From positions 248,001-312,000 of the forward strand of contig NZ_QASN01000019.1 in the NCBI RefSeq assembly GCF_003052585.1: a stretch of DNA of 64,000 bases. The letters run 5' to 3'. Below the pieces are notes generated by a model. That model was not told the DNA's origin. It did no database searches and saw only the letters and a program-made list of their open reading frames with translations. The DNA comes from Pseudomonas mangrovi. Its GTDB lineage: Bacteria > Pseudomonadota > Gammaproteobacteria > Pseudomonadales > Pseudomonadaceae. Both the position numbers and the translations under genes were made by a program. Positions 40,079-53,365 of this stretch are shown here, one piece after another; positions within the stretch are counted from its first letter, which is position 1; each line of letters starts with the position of its first letter.

Positions 40079-40845
40079 TGCTTGGCCTCCCCGGCCAGGG
40101 TTTTCACGGGCAACTGCAACAGGCTCGGCGCCTGCTGCTCACGAGCGATGGCAATCGCCTGGGTCAGCGGCCGGCGCGCGCTGCTGTCGAGCGTCTGCCA
40201 GGCGTTCGCCTGCGGATTCCACCAGCCGCTCTCATGGCCGTCCAGGGTCTGGTAATAGAGCATCACCCGGCCCAGACGAAGAAACTCGACGCTGCGCGAA
40301 CCGCCCTCTTCCGGCAGCTCGCCACGCCAGGCTTCAAGGGTACGGCCGTAGTCGCTCTCGATCTGGTAGGCCTCGAGAATGCGGCGGTACTTTTCCGCCA
40401 GGCTGACGTCGGCGCGCGGCAGCAGCTCCTGCAGTTGCGTCAGGCGATCAGCCCGCTCGTCCGGCAGGAATGGCAGGTCGGCTGCGATGAACTCGCCGAG
40501 TACCTCGACCATCCGCCGCATCTGCGGGGTGACGGCTTCCTGGGTGCGCTCGATGCCATCGAGCTGGCGCTGATAACCTTCCAGCTCCTTGCGCTGGGCA
40601 GCAACCAGCTCACGCAGCTGCACGTTATAACCTTTCAATGATTCAGCCTGCTGCAAGGCATTGCGGTAGTCCAGCAGCATCTGCCGGCTGGCATCGTCGA
40701 GAGACTCGACGCGGCTCTGGGAAGCCTTGGCATCGCCAGCCTGGCGCTGGCTTTCATCGAGCGCCGCATCCAGCGGCGACGCCGCCAGAGGCAGCGACGG
40801 CAGCATCAGGCCCAGGGCCAGAAGGCGAATAGAGGGTAAGGGCAT
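40075..40845 (-). CDS. DUF3450 periplasmic protein
   Basis: A 256-aa exported protein of the DUF3450 family, first gene of the TonB2-like operon. A signal peptide (about 1-20) is followed by a coiled-coil section (LDDASRQMLLDYRNALQQAE ... KELEGYQRQLDGIERTQ) and a globular C-terminus with LAEKYRRILEAYQIESDYG and VMLYYQTLDG. The function is unknown, but the gene travels with TtpC-ExbB2-ExbD2-TonB2. The start is ATG 40845 with GAGGA eight bases upstream. A Fur-like site lies 33 bases before it. Confidence 0.88.
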   Translation of the reverse strand: MPLPSIRLLALGLMLPSLPLAASPLDAALDESQRQAGDAKASQSRVESLDDASRQMLLDYRNALQQAESLKGYNVQLRELVAAQRKELEGYQRQLDGIERTQEAVTPQMRRMVEVLGEFIAADLPFLPDERADRLTQLQELLPRADVSLAEKYRRILEAYQIESDYGRTLEAWRGELPEEGGSRSVEFLRLGRVMLYYQTLDGHESGWWNPQANAWQTLDSSARRPLTQAIAIAREQQAPSLLQLPVKTLAGEAKQ

Positions 40846-40877
40846 GCAGCGAATCCTCGGCAGGCATCCATTTAAAA

Positions 40878-40893
40878 GAGAAGTATTATCATC
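40878..40893 (-). promoter_or_regulatory. Fur-box-like site before the TonB2-like operon
   Basis: On the minus strand GATGATAATACTTCTC matches 12 of the last 16 positions of the Fur consensus. It is the only AT-rich patch in the divergent region and lies 33-48 bases before the DUF3450 start, where a promoter is expected. Confidence 0.45.
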
Positions 40894-40949
40894 TAGCGCC
40901 CGCGCAAAAAGCAACGGACAAAAGACCGCAGGGGCAACAGGGCCATTCA

Positions 40950-40963
40950 TTGAGCTGGATCAA
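40950..40963 (+). promoter_or_regulatory. ANR/FNR-box-like site of the oprG/ompW promoter
   Basis: TTGAGCTGGATCAA matches TTGAT-N4-ATCAA at 9 of 10 positions. A -10-like TAACAT at 40985-40990 would place the start site near 40997, so the box is centred about 41 bases upstream, the class II activator position. P. aeruginosa oprG is known to be ANR-dependent. Confidence 0.65.
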
Positions 40964-41033
40964 GAAGCGCCAGGCGCCGCTCCATAACATTGCCTTCAGC
41001 CAATTACCCACACTGCTGACCTGGAGTATCCCC

Positions 41034-41708
41034 ATGCGCAAGACTCTGCTCACCGCTTCCCTGCTCGCCGCGGCCATCGCCGCTCCCGCTGCCCAGGCCT
41101 TCGAGGCCGGCGACATCATCGTTCGCGCCGGCGCCATTACCGTCGACCCGCGTGAAAGCAGCAGCAAGATCTTCACCGAGGCCACCAATGACCTCCCGGG
41201 CACCAACGCCACGCTCGACAGCGACACTCAGCTGGGCCTGAACTTCGCGTACATGATTACCGACAAGGTCGGTATCGAACTGCTGGCGGCCACCCCCTTC
41301 AGCCACTCGGTAGGCATCAAGGGCATGCCGCTGAATCTCGACGGCAAACTGGGTGACATCAAGCACCTGCCGCCGACCGTCAGCGCCGTTTTCTATCCGC
41401 TGGACAGCAAGTCCGCCTTCCAGCCCTACGTCGGTCTCGGCATCAACTACACCACCTTCTTCAACGAGAAGCTGACCGACCAGCGCAAGGCTCAGGGCTT
41501 CAGCAACCTGAACCTGGACGACTCCTGGGGCCTGGCCGCTCAGGTCGGCATGGACTACATGCTCACCGACAACCTGATGCTCAACGCCCAGGTGCGCTAC
41601 ATCGATATCGAAACCCACGCCACTGCCGACTCGGCCTTCGGCAAGGTCAAGGTCGATGTCGACGTCGACCCGATGGTCTACATGGTCGGCCTGGGCTACA
41701 AGTTCTAA
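41034..41708 (+). CDS. oprG: OmpW-family outer membrane protein (OprG-like)
   Basis: A 224-aa eight-stranded beta-barrel. The signal peptide (residues 1-22, ending PAAQA) is followed by AGDIIVRAGAITVDPRES, LGLNFAYMITDKVGIELLAA, PFQPYVGLGINYT-like strands, and the C-terminal MVGLGYKF with terminal Phe. OmpW/OprG proteins pass small hydrophobic molecules or cations and respond to iron and oxygen. The gene is divergent from the TonB2-like operon. An ANR-like box upstream and a strong terminator downstream make it a single-gene unit. It corresponds to PA4067. Confidence 0.92.
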   Translation: MRKTLLTASLLAAAIAAPAAQAFEAGDIIVRAGAITVDPRESSSKIFTEATNDLPGTNATLDSDTQLGLNFAYMITDKVGIELLAATPFSHSVGIKGMPLNLDGKLGDIKHLPPTVSAVFYPLDSKSAFQPYVGLGINYTTFFNEKLTDQRKAQGFSNLNLDDSWGLAAQVGMDYMLTDNLMLNAQVRYIDIETHATADSAFGKVKVDVDVDPMVYMVGLGYKF

Positions 41709-41723
41709 GTCCAGCCAAGACAG

Positions 41724-41753
41724 AACAGGCGCCGCAAGGCGCCTGTTTCGTTT
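41724..41753 (+). terminator. Rho-independent terminator of oprG
   Basis: A perfect 10-bp stem AACAGGCGCC / GGCGCCTGTT with a GCAA tetraloop is followed by TCGTTTC. It starts 16 bases past the stop and may serve the convergent epimerase gene as well. Confidence 0.88.
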
Positions 41754-41781
41754 CTGCAGTCTGGAAAGCCGCAAACGGCCT

Positions 41782-42663
41782 TCAGTCGTGGCGGTAGTAG
41801 CGATCCAGCAGTCCGGCCAACCCCGAACGCCACGCCCGCGGCTTGATGCCGAAGGTATGCAGGATCTTCCTGCAGGCGAGCACCGCGTGCTGCGGCTCCT
41901 CCAGCGCATCGGCGCAGGCGGCATGCGCCACCGCGACCGGCTCGGCCAGATCCCCGCGATACTGACGCGCCTCAGCCAACGCGGCCTGCGCCAGCACCAT
42001 TGGCGTGGTCGCCTCGTGGCCGCCGTAATGGTAGGTACCCCAGAGCGGCGCCTGACAATCGAGCTGTTTGACCACCGCCAGGATCACCCGCGCCGCATCA
42101 TCGACCGGCGTCGCATTGCCGCGTCGATCATCCGCCAGGGGAATCTCTCCACCCTGCTCGGCCTTGCGCAGAAAGCGTCCGAGCACGCCCTCGGCGCTGT
42201 CGTCGAGCAGCCAGCCAAAGCGCAGCAGCACGTGCCGCGGACAGCCCGCACGGACCGCCTGCTCGACCCGCCAGAGCAGTTGGCCGCGCACCCCCAGCGG
42301 GATCGGCTCGTCCTTTTCGCTGTAGGCGGTTGCACGCGCACCATCGAACACCCGGTAGCTGGAGGGCTGCACCAGAATCATCGAATGATGCTGACACAGC
42401 TCCGCCAGCCGCCCGACCGCACGCTCTTGGGCAGCAGCACGCGCCTCGCACCAGTCTTCGGCCTGGAACCAGTCGAAGTAGTAGGCAAGGTTGATCAGGA
42501 CGTCGGGGCGGGTGTCATCGAGCAGTTGGGTCAGGCTGGCGGCATCCCAGCCCTGCTCGGGAGGGCGCGGCGCGAGGAAACCGATGTCTTCCTCGGCGCC
42601 CTGGCGAATCAGCGCCTGACCCAGAGCATTACCGCCGCCCAGCAGCATCAGGCGCATGTGCAT
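41782..42663 (-). CDS. NAD-dependent epimerase / sugar nucleotide-binding (RmlD-like) protein
   Basis: A 293-aa Rossmann-fold protein with the nucleotide-binding start RLMLLGGGNALGQAL. It has a reduced SDR-extended core: PDVLINLAYYFDW, VQPSSYRVFDG, LRFGWLLDDSAEG and a TPVDDAARVIL segment. It resembles dTDP-4-dehydrorhamnose reductase-like proteins, but the canonical YxxxK is not clear (the VFDGARATAYSEKD region), so catalysis is doubtful. The start may be M1 or the third residue (42657). P. aeruginosa has a similar gene after oprG (PA4068/PA4069 region). The true substrate is unknown. Confidence 0.8.
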   Translation of the reverse strand: MHMRLMLLGGGNALGQALIRQGAEEDIGFLAPRPPEQGWDAASLTQLLDDTRPDVLINLAYYFDWFQAEDWCEARAAAQERAVGRLAELCQHHSMILVQPSSYRVFDGARATAYSEKDEPIPLGVRGQLLWRVEQAVRAGCPRHVLLRFGWLLDDSAEGVLGRFLRKAEQGGEIPLADDRRGNATPVDDAARVILAVVKQLDCQAPLWGTYHYGGHEATTPMVLAQAALAEARQYRGDLAEPVAVAHAACADALEEPQHAVLACRKILHTFGIKPRAWRSGLAGLLDRYYRHD

Positions 42664-42683
42664 GTGAAGCGACTACCTTTGCG

Positions 42684-43178
42684 TCAGAACGGGATGTCGT
42701 CGTCGAAGCTGTCGTAATCCGGCGCCGGCTGCTGGGCTGCCGGTTGCGGGCGTGGCTGCTGCTCGCGGGCCGGGGCGGCCTGTTGCTCGCGCTGCGGACG
42801 CTGCTGACGCGGGGCGTTGTCACCATCATTGCCGCCACGGCCGCCGAGCAGCTGCATGGTGCCCTGCATGTCGACGACGATTTCGGTGGTGTAGCGCTTG
42901 ACGCCGTCCTTTTCCCACTCACGGGTCTGCAGGCGGCCTTCGATGTAGCACTGCGAACCCTTGCGCAGGTACTCGCCGGCAATCTCGGCGACCTTGCCGA
43001 AGAGCACGACACGATGCCATTCGGTGCGCTCCTGCTGCTGGCCGGTCTGCTTGTCCTTCCAGCTGTCGGTGGTGGCCAGGGTGATGTTGGTCACCGCATT
43101 GCCGTTGGGCAGGTAGCGGGTTTCGGGATCACCGCCGACGTTGCCGATCAGAATGACTTTGTTAACCCCACGGGCCAT
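42684..43178 (-). CDS. ssb: Single-stranded DNA-binding protein
   Basis: A 164-aa SSB: the OB fold occupies about residues 1-110 ([46 protein letters not shown]). A Gln/Pro/Arg-rich linker follows (about 115-155). The acidic C-terminal tip DDDIPF recruits repair and replication partners. It binds ssDNA as a tetramer. It lies 16 bases after the MFS transporter gene on the same strand, divergent from uvrA, as in P. aeruginosa. Confidence 0.98.
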   Translation of the reverse strand: MARGVNKVILIGNVGGDPETRYLPNGNAVTNITLATTDSWKDKQTGQQQERTEWHRVVLFGKVAEIAGEYLRKGSQCYIEGRLQTREWEKDGVKRYTTEIVVDMQGTMQLLGGRGGNDGDNAPRQQRPQREQQAAPAREQQPRPQPAAQQPAPDYDSFDDDIPF

Positions 43179-43194
43179 GACGTTCTCCTAGGCT

Positions 43195-44580
43195 TCAGCA
43201 CGCCGACGGCGCTTCGATGAGGCGCTCAAGGGACGTGCGGTCCAATTGTTCGGTATCCAGTTTCACGTAGAGGGCAGCCTCTTCGGCTACCACGACAGCG
43301 TCCGTCACCCCGGCAGTGCCCAGCAGACGCTGGACCAGACCTGCATCGGCAAGCGCAGCTGCGGACAGCGGCAGGCGCAGACTCGTGACATAGGGAGGCT
43401 CGCGCATGGTAGCAGCAATTATCAGCCAGAGGGCACTGAGCGAGGCGCAGCCGGCGAACACCCAGGTCAGTCCGCCCTGATCGAACAACCAGCCCCCGAG
43501 CATGCCGCCCAGTGCGGCGCCGAGGAACTGACTGGTGGAGTAGACCCCCATCGCCGTGCCCTTGCCGGCAGCCGGCGCAACCTTGCTCACCAGTGACGGC
43601 AGAGACGCCTCGAGCAGATTGAAGGCGGTGAAGAACAGCACGAAACCGACCACCAGCGTACGCAGACTCTGGCCGAACAACAGGAAGTACAGCTCGCACG
43701 CCAGCAACACCGCCACCGCCCCGGCCAGCACCCGGCGCATACGCCGTTTCTTCTCGCCATAGATGATGAAGGGCACCATGCCGAAGAAGCCGATCAGCAG
43801 CGCCGACAGGTAGACCCACCAGTGTTCGTCCCGGGCCAAACCACCCTGCTCGACCAGCGCCAGCGGCAGCGCAACGAAGCTCGCCATCAGAATCGCGTGC
43901 AGCACCAGGATGCCGAAGTCCAGCCGCAACAAATCCTTGTTGCGCAGGGTCGTCAACAACTCGCGGCGCGCCACGCCCGACTCGCGATGACTCAGCGGGT
44001 GGGTGGATCGCGGCACTACCAGGGCGACGATCAGCATTCCCAGCAGCGCCATGCCGGCGGTTGCCCAGAACAGTCCGGACAGACCGAAAGCGCGCGTCAG
44101 CAACGGGCCGATCACCATCGCCACGGCGAACGACAGACCGATGCTCATGCCGATCAGCGCCATGGCCTTGGTGCGGTGCTGCTCGCGGGTGAGATCCGAC
44201 AGCAGCGCCATGACCGCGGCGGAGATGGCGCCGGCGCCCTGCAGCACGCGGCCGGCGATCACCCCATGAATGCTCTCGGCCTCGGCGGCAACGCCCGCGC
44301 CCAGGGCAAAGACCAGCAGTCCGAAATAGATGACCGGCAGCCGGCCGATGCGGTCGGAAAGAATGCCGAAGGGAATCTGCAGCAGTGCCTGGGTCAGGCC
44401 GTAGGCGCCGATGGCCACGCCGATCAGCGTGGGCGTGGCGCCGATCAGTTCCTGGCCGTAGGTCGCCAATACCGGCAGCACCATGAACATGCCAAGCATG
44501 CGAAAGGCGAAGACCAGCGCCAGGCCGCCGGCGGCGCGACCCTCTGCTGCGTTCATGCGCTCGCTGTGCGAATCCTGCAT
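43195..44580 (-). CDS. MFS transporter with C-terminal YAM-like domain (YajR-like)
   Basis: A 461-aa major facilitator with 12 predicted transmembrane segments. The loop 2-3 motif is GILSDRIGRLPVIY and motif B/C regions include GRVLQGAGAISAA. After the last helix about 70 residues remain (TDAVVVAEEAALYVKLDTEQ), resembling the cytoplasmic ferredoxin-like YAM domain of E. coli YajR. The substrate is unknown. The place between ssb and uvrA is the same as PA4233. Confidence 0.9.
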   Translation of the reverse strand: MQDSHSERMNAAEGRAAGGLALVFAFRMLGMFMVLPVLATYGQELIGATPTLIGVAIGAYGLTQALLQIPFGILSDRIGRLPVIYFGLLVFALGAGVAAEAESIHGVIAGRVLQGAGAISAAVMALLSDLTREQHRTKAMALIGMSIGLSFAVAMVIGPLLTRAFGLSGLFWATAGMALLGMLIVALVVPRSTHPLSHRESGVARRELLTTLRNKDLLRLDFGILVLHAILMASFVALPLALVEQGGLARDEHWWVYLSALLIGFFGMVPFIIYGEKKRRMRRVLAGAVAVLLACELYFLLFGQSLRTLVVGFVLFFTAFNLLEASLPSLVSKVAPAAGKGTAMGVYSTSQFLGAALGGMLGGWLFDQGGLTWVFAGCASLSALWLIIAATMREPPYVTSLRLPLSAAALADAGLVQRLLGTAGVTDAVVVAEEAALYVKLDTEQLDRTSLERLIEAPSAC

Positions 44581-44890
44581 TGCTGAACCTCGTGAAATCC
44601 GGCGGCGATTCTAGCAGCCCACCTCCTGACGGCGCAGCGAAAAGCGCGGGGTGCGGCATGCGGGCGCAGTACGATTTACCGCCGTGCTCTTTGCCGCCAT
44701 GTCGCGACGAACCTTATACTCGCGGGTTTCCGCCCGCCAGGCGAGGCTGCGGCAGGGTCTTCGAAAGCGCTGGCGAGACAGGCACGCGAGGACAGGCGCG
44801 GCTGTCGAAGAGAAATGAGCATCTGATCGGACTCGCACGAGCCTGTCTTTAACGAAGCGCTGGCTAGCTAGACAGCTTTAGAGGTTCCTT
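44581..44890. other. Divergent promoter region between the MFS gene and uvrA
   Basis: About 310 bases with no credible gene. It must hold the promoters of both divergent units. The only marked palindrome is the LexA-like site at its right end; a TTATACT (44713-44719) could be a -10 for uvrA. Nothing else stands out. Confidence 0.5.
44860..44875 (+). promoter_or_regulatory. LexA-box-like palindrome before uvrA
   Basis: CTGGCTAGCTAGACAG has the CTG-N10-CAG frame of gamma-proteobacterial SOS boxes, but its centre deviates from the alternating TA consensus. It ends 15 bases before the uvrA start, so binding could block initiation. This is a candidate only. Confidence 0.35.
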
Positions 44891-47725
<2,835 letters not shown>

Positions 47726-47731
47726 AACGAA

Positions 47732-47761
47732 AAGGCCCCGCAGATGCGGGGCCTTTTTTGT
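47732..47761. terminator. Bidirectional terminator between uvrA and katG
   Basis: A-tract, then GGCCCCGC-AGAT-GCGGGGCC (8-bp stem), then TTTTTT. It sits six bases past the uvrA stop and 14 bases past the katG stop on the other strand, and is symmetrical enough to serve both. Confidence 0.93.
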
Positions 47762-47775
47762 TACACACCAGGCGA

Positions 47776-50130
<2,355 letters not shown>

Positions 50131-50176
50131 TCATTACGGCAAAGCAGTCGATAGTCAGAGTCTTTTCACAGACAAC

Positions 50177-50199
50177 AAAAAACCGGGCACTAGGCCCGG
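50177..50199 (-). terminator. Rho-independent terminator of the alpha operon
   Basis: On the minus strand the stem CCGGGC / GCCCGG with loop CTAGT is followed by TTTTTT, 24 bases past the rplQ stop. It closes the ribosomal gene cluster. Confidence 0.9.
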
Positions 50200-50222
50200 C
50201 TTTCTGATTTGTCGCGTGTAGC

Positions 50223-50609
50223 TTATTCAGCTGCTTCGACGGCACCGGTGACCGGACGGTCAACCAGCTCGACGTACGCCATGGGCGCATTGTCGCCAGC
50301 GCGGAAACCGCACTTGAGGATACGCAGGTAACCGCCCTGACGGGTGGCGTAGCGTTTGCCCAGATCGTTGAACAGCTTGCCGACGATGGCTTTCGAACGG
50401 GTACGGTCGAAGGCCAGGCGGCGGTTGGCAACGTTGTCGACCTTGGCCAGGGTGATCAGCGGCTCGGCAACGCGGCGCAGTTCCTTGGCTTTCGGCAGGG
50501 TAGTTTTGATCAGCTCGTGCTCGAACAGCGAAACCGCCATGTTCTGGAACATGGCCTTGCGATGAGCGCTGGTGCGGCTGAGGTGACGGCCACTTTTACG
50601 ATGACGCAT
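50223..50609 (-). CDS. rplQ: 50S ribosomal protein L17
   Basis: A 128-aa large-subunit protein near the exit tunnel. The family sequence [34 protein letters not shown] and [20 protein letters not shown] (split by its key residues) is complete. It is the last gene of the alpha operon, after rpoA, and is followed by a terminator. Confidence 0.98.
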   Translation of the reverse strand: MRHRKSGRHLSRTSAHRKAMFQNMAVSLFEHELIKTTLPKAKELRRVAEPLITLAKVDNVANRRLAFDRTRSKAIVGKLFNDLGKRYATRQGGYLRILKCGFRAGDNAPMAYVELVDRPVTGAVEAAE

Positions 50610-50651
50610 GGTTCATTCCTTACCAAACTTGAAGTTCGGTGATCGTGACGA

Positions 50652-51653
50652 TCAGGCAGTCGCCTTGTCGTCTTTCTTCAGACTTGCCGGCGGCCAGTTG
50701 TCGAGGCGCATGCCGAGGGAGAGCCCACGCGAGGCCAGAACGTCCTTGATCTCTGTCAGGGACTTCTTGCCAAGGTTCGGGGTCTTCAGCAGTTCCACTT
50801 CGGTACGCTGGATCAGATCGCCGATGTAATAGATGTTTTCAGCCTTCAGGCAGTTGGCCGAACGCACGGTCAGCTCGAGGTCGTCAACCGGACGCAGGAG
50901 GATCGGATCGATCTCGTCTTCCTGCTCGATCACCACCGGCTCGCTGTCACCCTTGAGGTCGACGAACGCGGCCAGCTGCTGCTGCAGAATGGTCGCGGCA
51001 CGACGGATGGCCTCTTCAGGATCCAGGGTACCGTTGGTTTCCAGATCGATTACCAGCTTGTCGAGGTTGGTGCGCTGCTCGACGCGAGCGTTCTCGACCA
51101 CATAGGCAATCCGGCGAACCGGGCTGAAAGTGGCGTCCAGCTGCAAGCGACCGATGCTGCGGCTTTCTTCCTCGTCACCCTGACGCGCATCTGCCGGCTC
51201 GTAGCCACGGCCACGACGCACGGTCAGACGCATGTTCAGCGCGCCATTGGAAGCCAGATTGGCAATGACGTGGTCGCCATTGACGATCTCGACATCGTGA
51301 TCCAGCTGGATGTCTGCTGCGGTGACGACACCAGCGCCCTTCTTGGAAAGGCTCAGGGTGACTTCATCGCGACCGTGCAGCTTGATGGCCAGGCCTTTCA
51401 GGTTGAGCAGGATTTCGATGACGTCTTCCTGAACACCTTCGATGGCGCTGTACTCATGAAGCACACCGTCGATCTCTGCCTCGACCACAGCACAGCCGGG
51501 CATGGAGGACAACAGGATGCGACGCAGCGCGTTGCCCAGGGTATGACCGAAGCCACGCTCGAGCGGCTCGAGCGTGATCTTCGCGCGGGTCTGGCTGACC
51601 GCCTGCACATCGATGTGACGGGGGGTCAGGAACTCATTTACCGAAATCTGCAT
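50652..51653 (-). CDS. rpoA: RNA polymerase alpha subunit
   Basis: A 333-aa subunit that nucleates RNA polymerase assembly and contacts activators and UP elements. The N-terminal dimerisation domain has [20 protein letters not shown]; the flexible linker is near 235-248; the C-terminal domain has [20 protein letters not shown] and [13 protein letters not shown]. The start is ATG of MQISVNEFL. It is in the order rpsD-rpoA-rplQ. The C-terminal domain would contact regulators such as ANR and Fur-family targets in this window. Confidence 0.99.
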   Translation of the reverse strand: MQISVNEFLTPRHIDVQAVSQTRAKITLEPLERGFGHTLGNALRRILLSSMPGCAVVEAEIDGVLHEYSAIEGVQEDVIEILLNLKGLAIKLHGRDEVTLSLSKKGAGVVTAADIQLDHDVEIVNGDHVIANLASNGALNMRLTVRRGRGYEPADARQGDEEESRSIGRLQLDATFSPVRRIAYVVENARVEQRTNLDKLVIDLETNGTLDPEEAIRRAATILQQQLAAFVDLKGDSEPVVIEQEDEIDPILLRPVDDLELTVRSANCLKAENIYYIGDLIQRTEVELLKTPNLGKKSLTEIKDVLASRGLSLGMRLDNWPPASLKKDDKATA

Positions 51654-51676
51654 GGGGTGCACCTATCTTCTAGCCC

Positions 51677-52297
51677 TTACTTGGAGTAGAGCTCGACAAT
51701 CAGGCTCTCGTTGATGTCGGCAGAAAGGTCGCCACGAGCCGGCACGCTCTTGAACACGCCGGTTTTCTTCTCGGAGTCGACTTCAACCCACTCAACACGA
51801 CCGCGCTGTGCGTTCAGCTCGAGAGCTTGAGCGATGCGCAGCTGATTACGGGCCTTTTCGCGAACTGCAACCACATCACCGGCCTTGACCTGGTAAGAGG
51901 GTACGTTCACGGTCGAACCATTCACGGTGATCGACTTGTGCGATACCAGCTGGCGCGACTCGGCGCGAGTGGCACCGAAGCCCATGCGGTAAACGACGTT
52001 GTCCAGACGGCACTCGAGCAGTTGCAGCAGGTTCTCGCCGGTAGCGCCCTTGCGACGGGCAGCTTCCTTGTAGTAGCTGCTGAACTGGCGCTCGAGAACG
52101 CCATAGATGCGACGGACTTTCTGCTTTTCGCGCAGCTGGGTGCCGTAGTCGGACTGGCGACCACGACGCTGACCATGCTGGCCGGGAGCCGCTTCGATGT
52201 TGCACTTCGATTCCAGAGCGCGGGAGCCGCTTTTCAGGAACAGATCGGTGCCTTCACGACGAGACAGTTTGCATTTGGGACCAATGTAACGAGCCAT
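51677..52297 (-). CDS. rpsD: 30S ribosomal protein S4
   Basis: A 206-aa primary 16S rRNA-binding protein and, in E. coli, translational repressor of the alpha operon. It has [20 protein letters not shown], the S4 RNA-binding domain [14 protein letters not shown] with [14 protein letters not shown], and a C-terminal SLIVELYSK. It is the zinc-free form lacking a full Cys cluster. Confidence 0.99.
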   Translation of the reverse strand: MARYIGPKCKLSRREGTDLFLKSGSRALESKCNIEAAPGQHGQRRGRQSDYGTQLREKQKVRRIYGVLERQFSSYYKEAARRKGATGENLLQLLECRLDNVVYRMGFGATRAESRQLVSHKSITVNGSTVNVPSYQVKAGDVVAVREKARNQLRIAQALELNAQRGRVEWVEVDSEKKTGVFKSVPARGDLSADINESLIVELYSK

Positions 52298-52314
52298 TTC
52301 TCACTGTCTCCTGA

Positions 52315-52704
52315 TTACACGCGACGCTTCTTCGGCGGACGGCACCCGTTGTGCGGGATCGGCGTCACGTCGGTGATGCTGGCGATTTTGTAGCCACAGC
52401 CGTTCAGTGCACGAACAGCGGACTCACGACCTGGACCCGGACCCTTGACGTTGACGTCGAGGTTCTTGAGGCCATATTCCAGAGCGGCTTGGCCAGCGCG
52501 CTCGGCTGCAACCTGGGCAGCGAACGGCGTGCTCTTACGCGAGCCGCGGAAACCCGAGCCACCGGAGGTAGCCCAGGACAGAGCATTGCCCTGGCGATCG
52601 GTGATGGTGACGATGGTGTTGTTGAAAGACGCGTGGATGTGGGCGATCCCATCAACCACCGTCTTTTTGACTTTCTTACGAGGACGAGCAGCAGGCTTAG
52701 CCAT
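52315..52704 (-). CDS. rpsK: 30S ribosomal protein S11
   Basis: A 129-aa protein of the 30S platform near the E site. Family blocks are [41 protein letters not shown] and [18 protein letters not shown]. The gene sits between rpsM and rpsD with short gaps. Confidence 0.99.
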   Translation of the reverse strand: MAKPAARPRKKVKKTVVDGIAHIHASFNNTIVTITDRQGNALSWATSGGSGFRGSRKSTPFAAQVAAERAGQAALEYGLKNLDVNVKGPGPGRESAVRALNGCGYKIASITDVTPIPHNGCRPPKKRRV

Positions 52705-52734
52705 GAATTAATTCCTGTCGATTCGCGGGCGCAA

Positions 52735-53091
52735 TTACTTGCGGATCGGCTTACGCGGGCCCTTGCGGGTGCGCGCGTTAGTCTTGGTGCGCTGACCACG
52801 GACCGGCAGGCCGCGACGGTGACGCAGGCCGCGGTAGCAACCCAGGTCCATCAGACGCTTGATCTTCATGTTCACTTCGCGGCGCAGATCACCTTCGGTG
52901 GTCAGCTTCGCTACTTCGCCACGCAACAGTTCAATCTGCTCGTCGCTCAGATCCTTGATTTTCGCAGCCGGGTTGACCCCGGTAGCGGCACAGATCTGCT
53001 GTGCACTAGTGCGACCAACACCGAAGATGTAGGTCAGCGAGATAACAGTGTGCTTGTTATCCGGAATGTTAACGCCTGCAATACGGGCCAT
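52735..53091 (-). CDS. rpsM: 30S ribosomal protein S13
   Basis: A 118-aa protein of the 30S head that contacts the P-site tRNA and bridges to the 50S. It has [36 protein letters not shown] and the basic tail [20 protein letters not shown]. It is the first gene of the alpha operon, with its own promoter about 60 bases upstream. Confidence 0.99.
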   Translation of the reverse strand: MARIAGVNIPDNKHTVISLTYIFGVGRTSAQQICAATGVNPAAKIKDLSDEQIELLRGEVAKLTTEGDLRREVNMKIKRLMDLGCYRGLRHRRGLPVRGQRTKTNARTRKGPRKPIRK

Positions 53092-53149
53092 TCAGTGGAA
53101 CTCCAATTGACAGCTACCTACGCCCCGGAAGCCAAGAAAAGGGCGCGAG

Positions 53150-53178
53150 ATATTAGCGCTGTAGAAACAAAGAATCAA
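53150..53178 (-). promoter_or_regulatory. Sigma-70 promoter of the alpha operon (rpsM-rpsK-rpsD-rpoA-rplQ)
   Basis: On the minus strand TTGATT (53178-53173) and TAATAT (53155-53150) are separated by exactly 17 bases, close to the consensus. The -35 begins immediately after the terminator-like hairpin following rpmJ. The leader to rpsM would be about 50-55 bases. Confidence 0.72.
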
Positions 53179-53202
53179 CCCGGCAGCGCACTAGCTGCCG
53201 GG
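53179..53202 (-). terminator. Terminator-like hairpin between rpmJ and rpsM
   Basis: A 9-bp stem CCCGGCAGC / GCTGCCGGG with a 6-base loop is followed on the minus strand by the T-rich TTGATTCTTTGTTTC. It lies 19 bases after the rpmJ stop, at the spc/alpha operon boundary. The interrupted T run suggests partial read-through. Confidence 0.65.
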
Positions 53203-53221
53203 CTATCGCTTCAACTCACAA

Positions 53222-53338
53222 TCAGCCTTGGCGCTGCTTGTGACGCGGCTCTGCACTGCAGATGACTCGAACGACGCCTTCGCGACGGACGATCTTGCAG
53301 TTACGGCAAAGCTTTTTTACCGATGCACGAACTTTCAT
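53222..53338 (-). CDS. rpmJ: 50S ribosomal protein L36 (zinc form)
   Basis: A 38-codon gene: [20 protein letters not shown] continues into [18 protein letters not shown]. The zinc ligands C11, C14 and C27 with H33 show that this is the zinc-binding paralogue. It lies between secY and the alpha operon promoter, the standard place. That the zinc-containing form is retained fits the Zur-controlled zinc operon elsewhere in the window. Confidence 0.98.
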   Translation of the reverse strand: MKVRASVKKLCRNCKIVRREGVVRVICSAEPRHKQRQG

Positions 53339-53365
53339 CACCAACTCCTCGAACCTTATGGGCAC

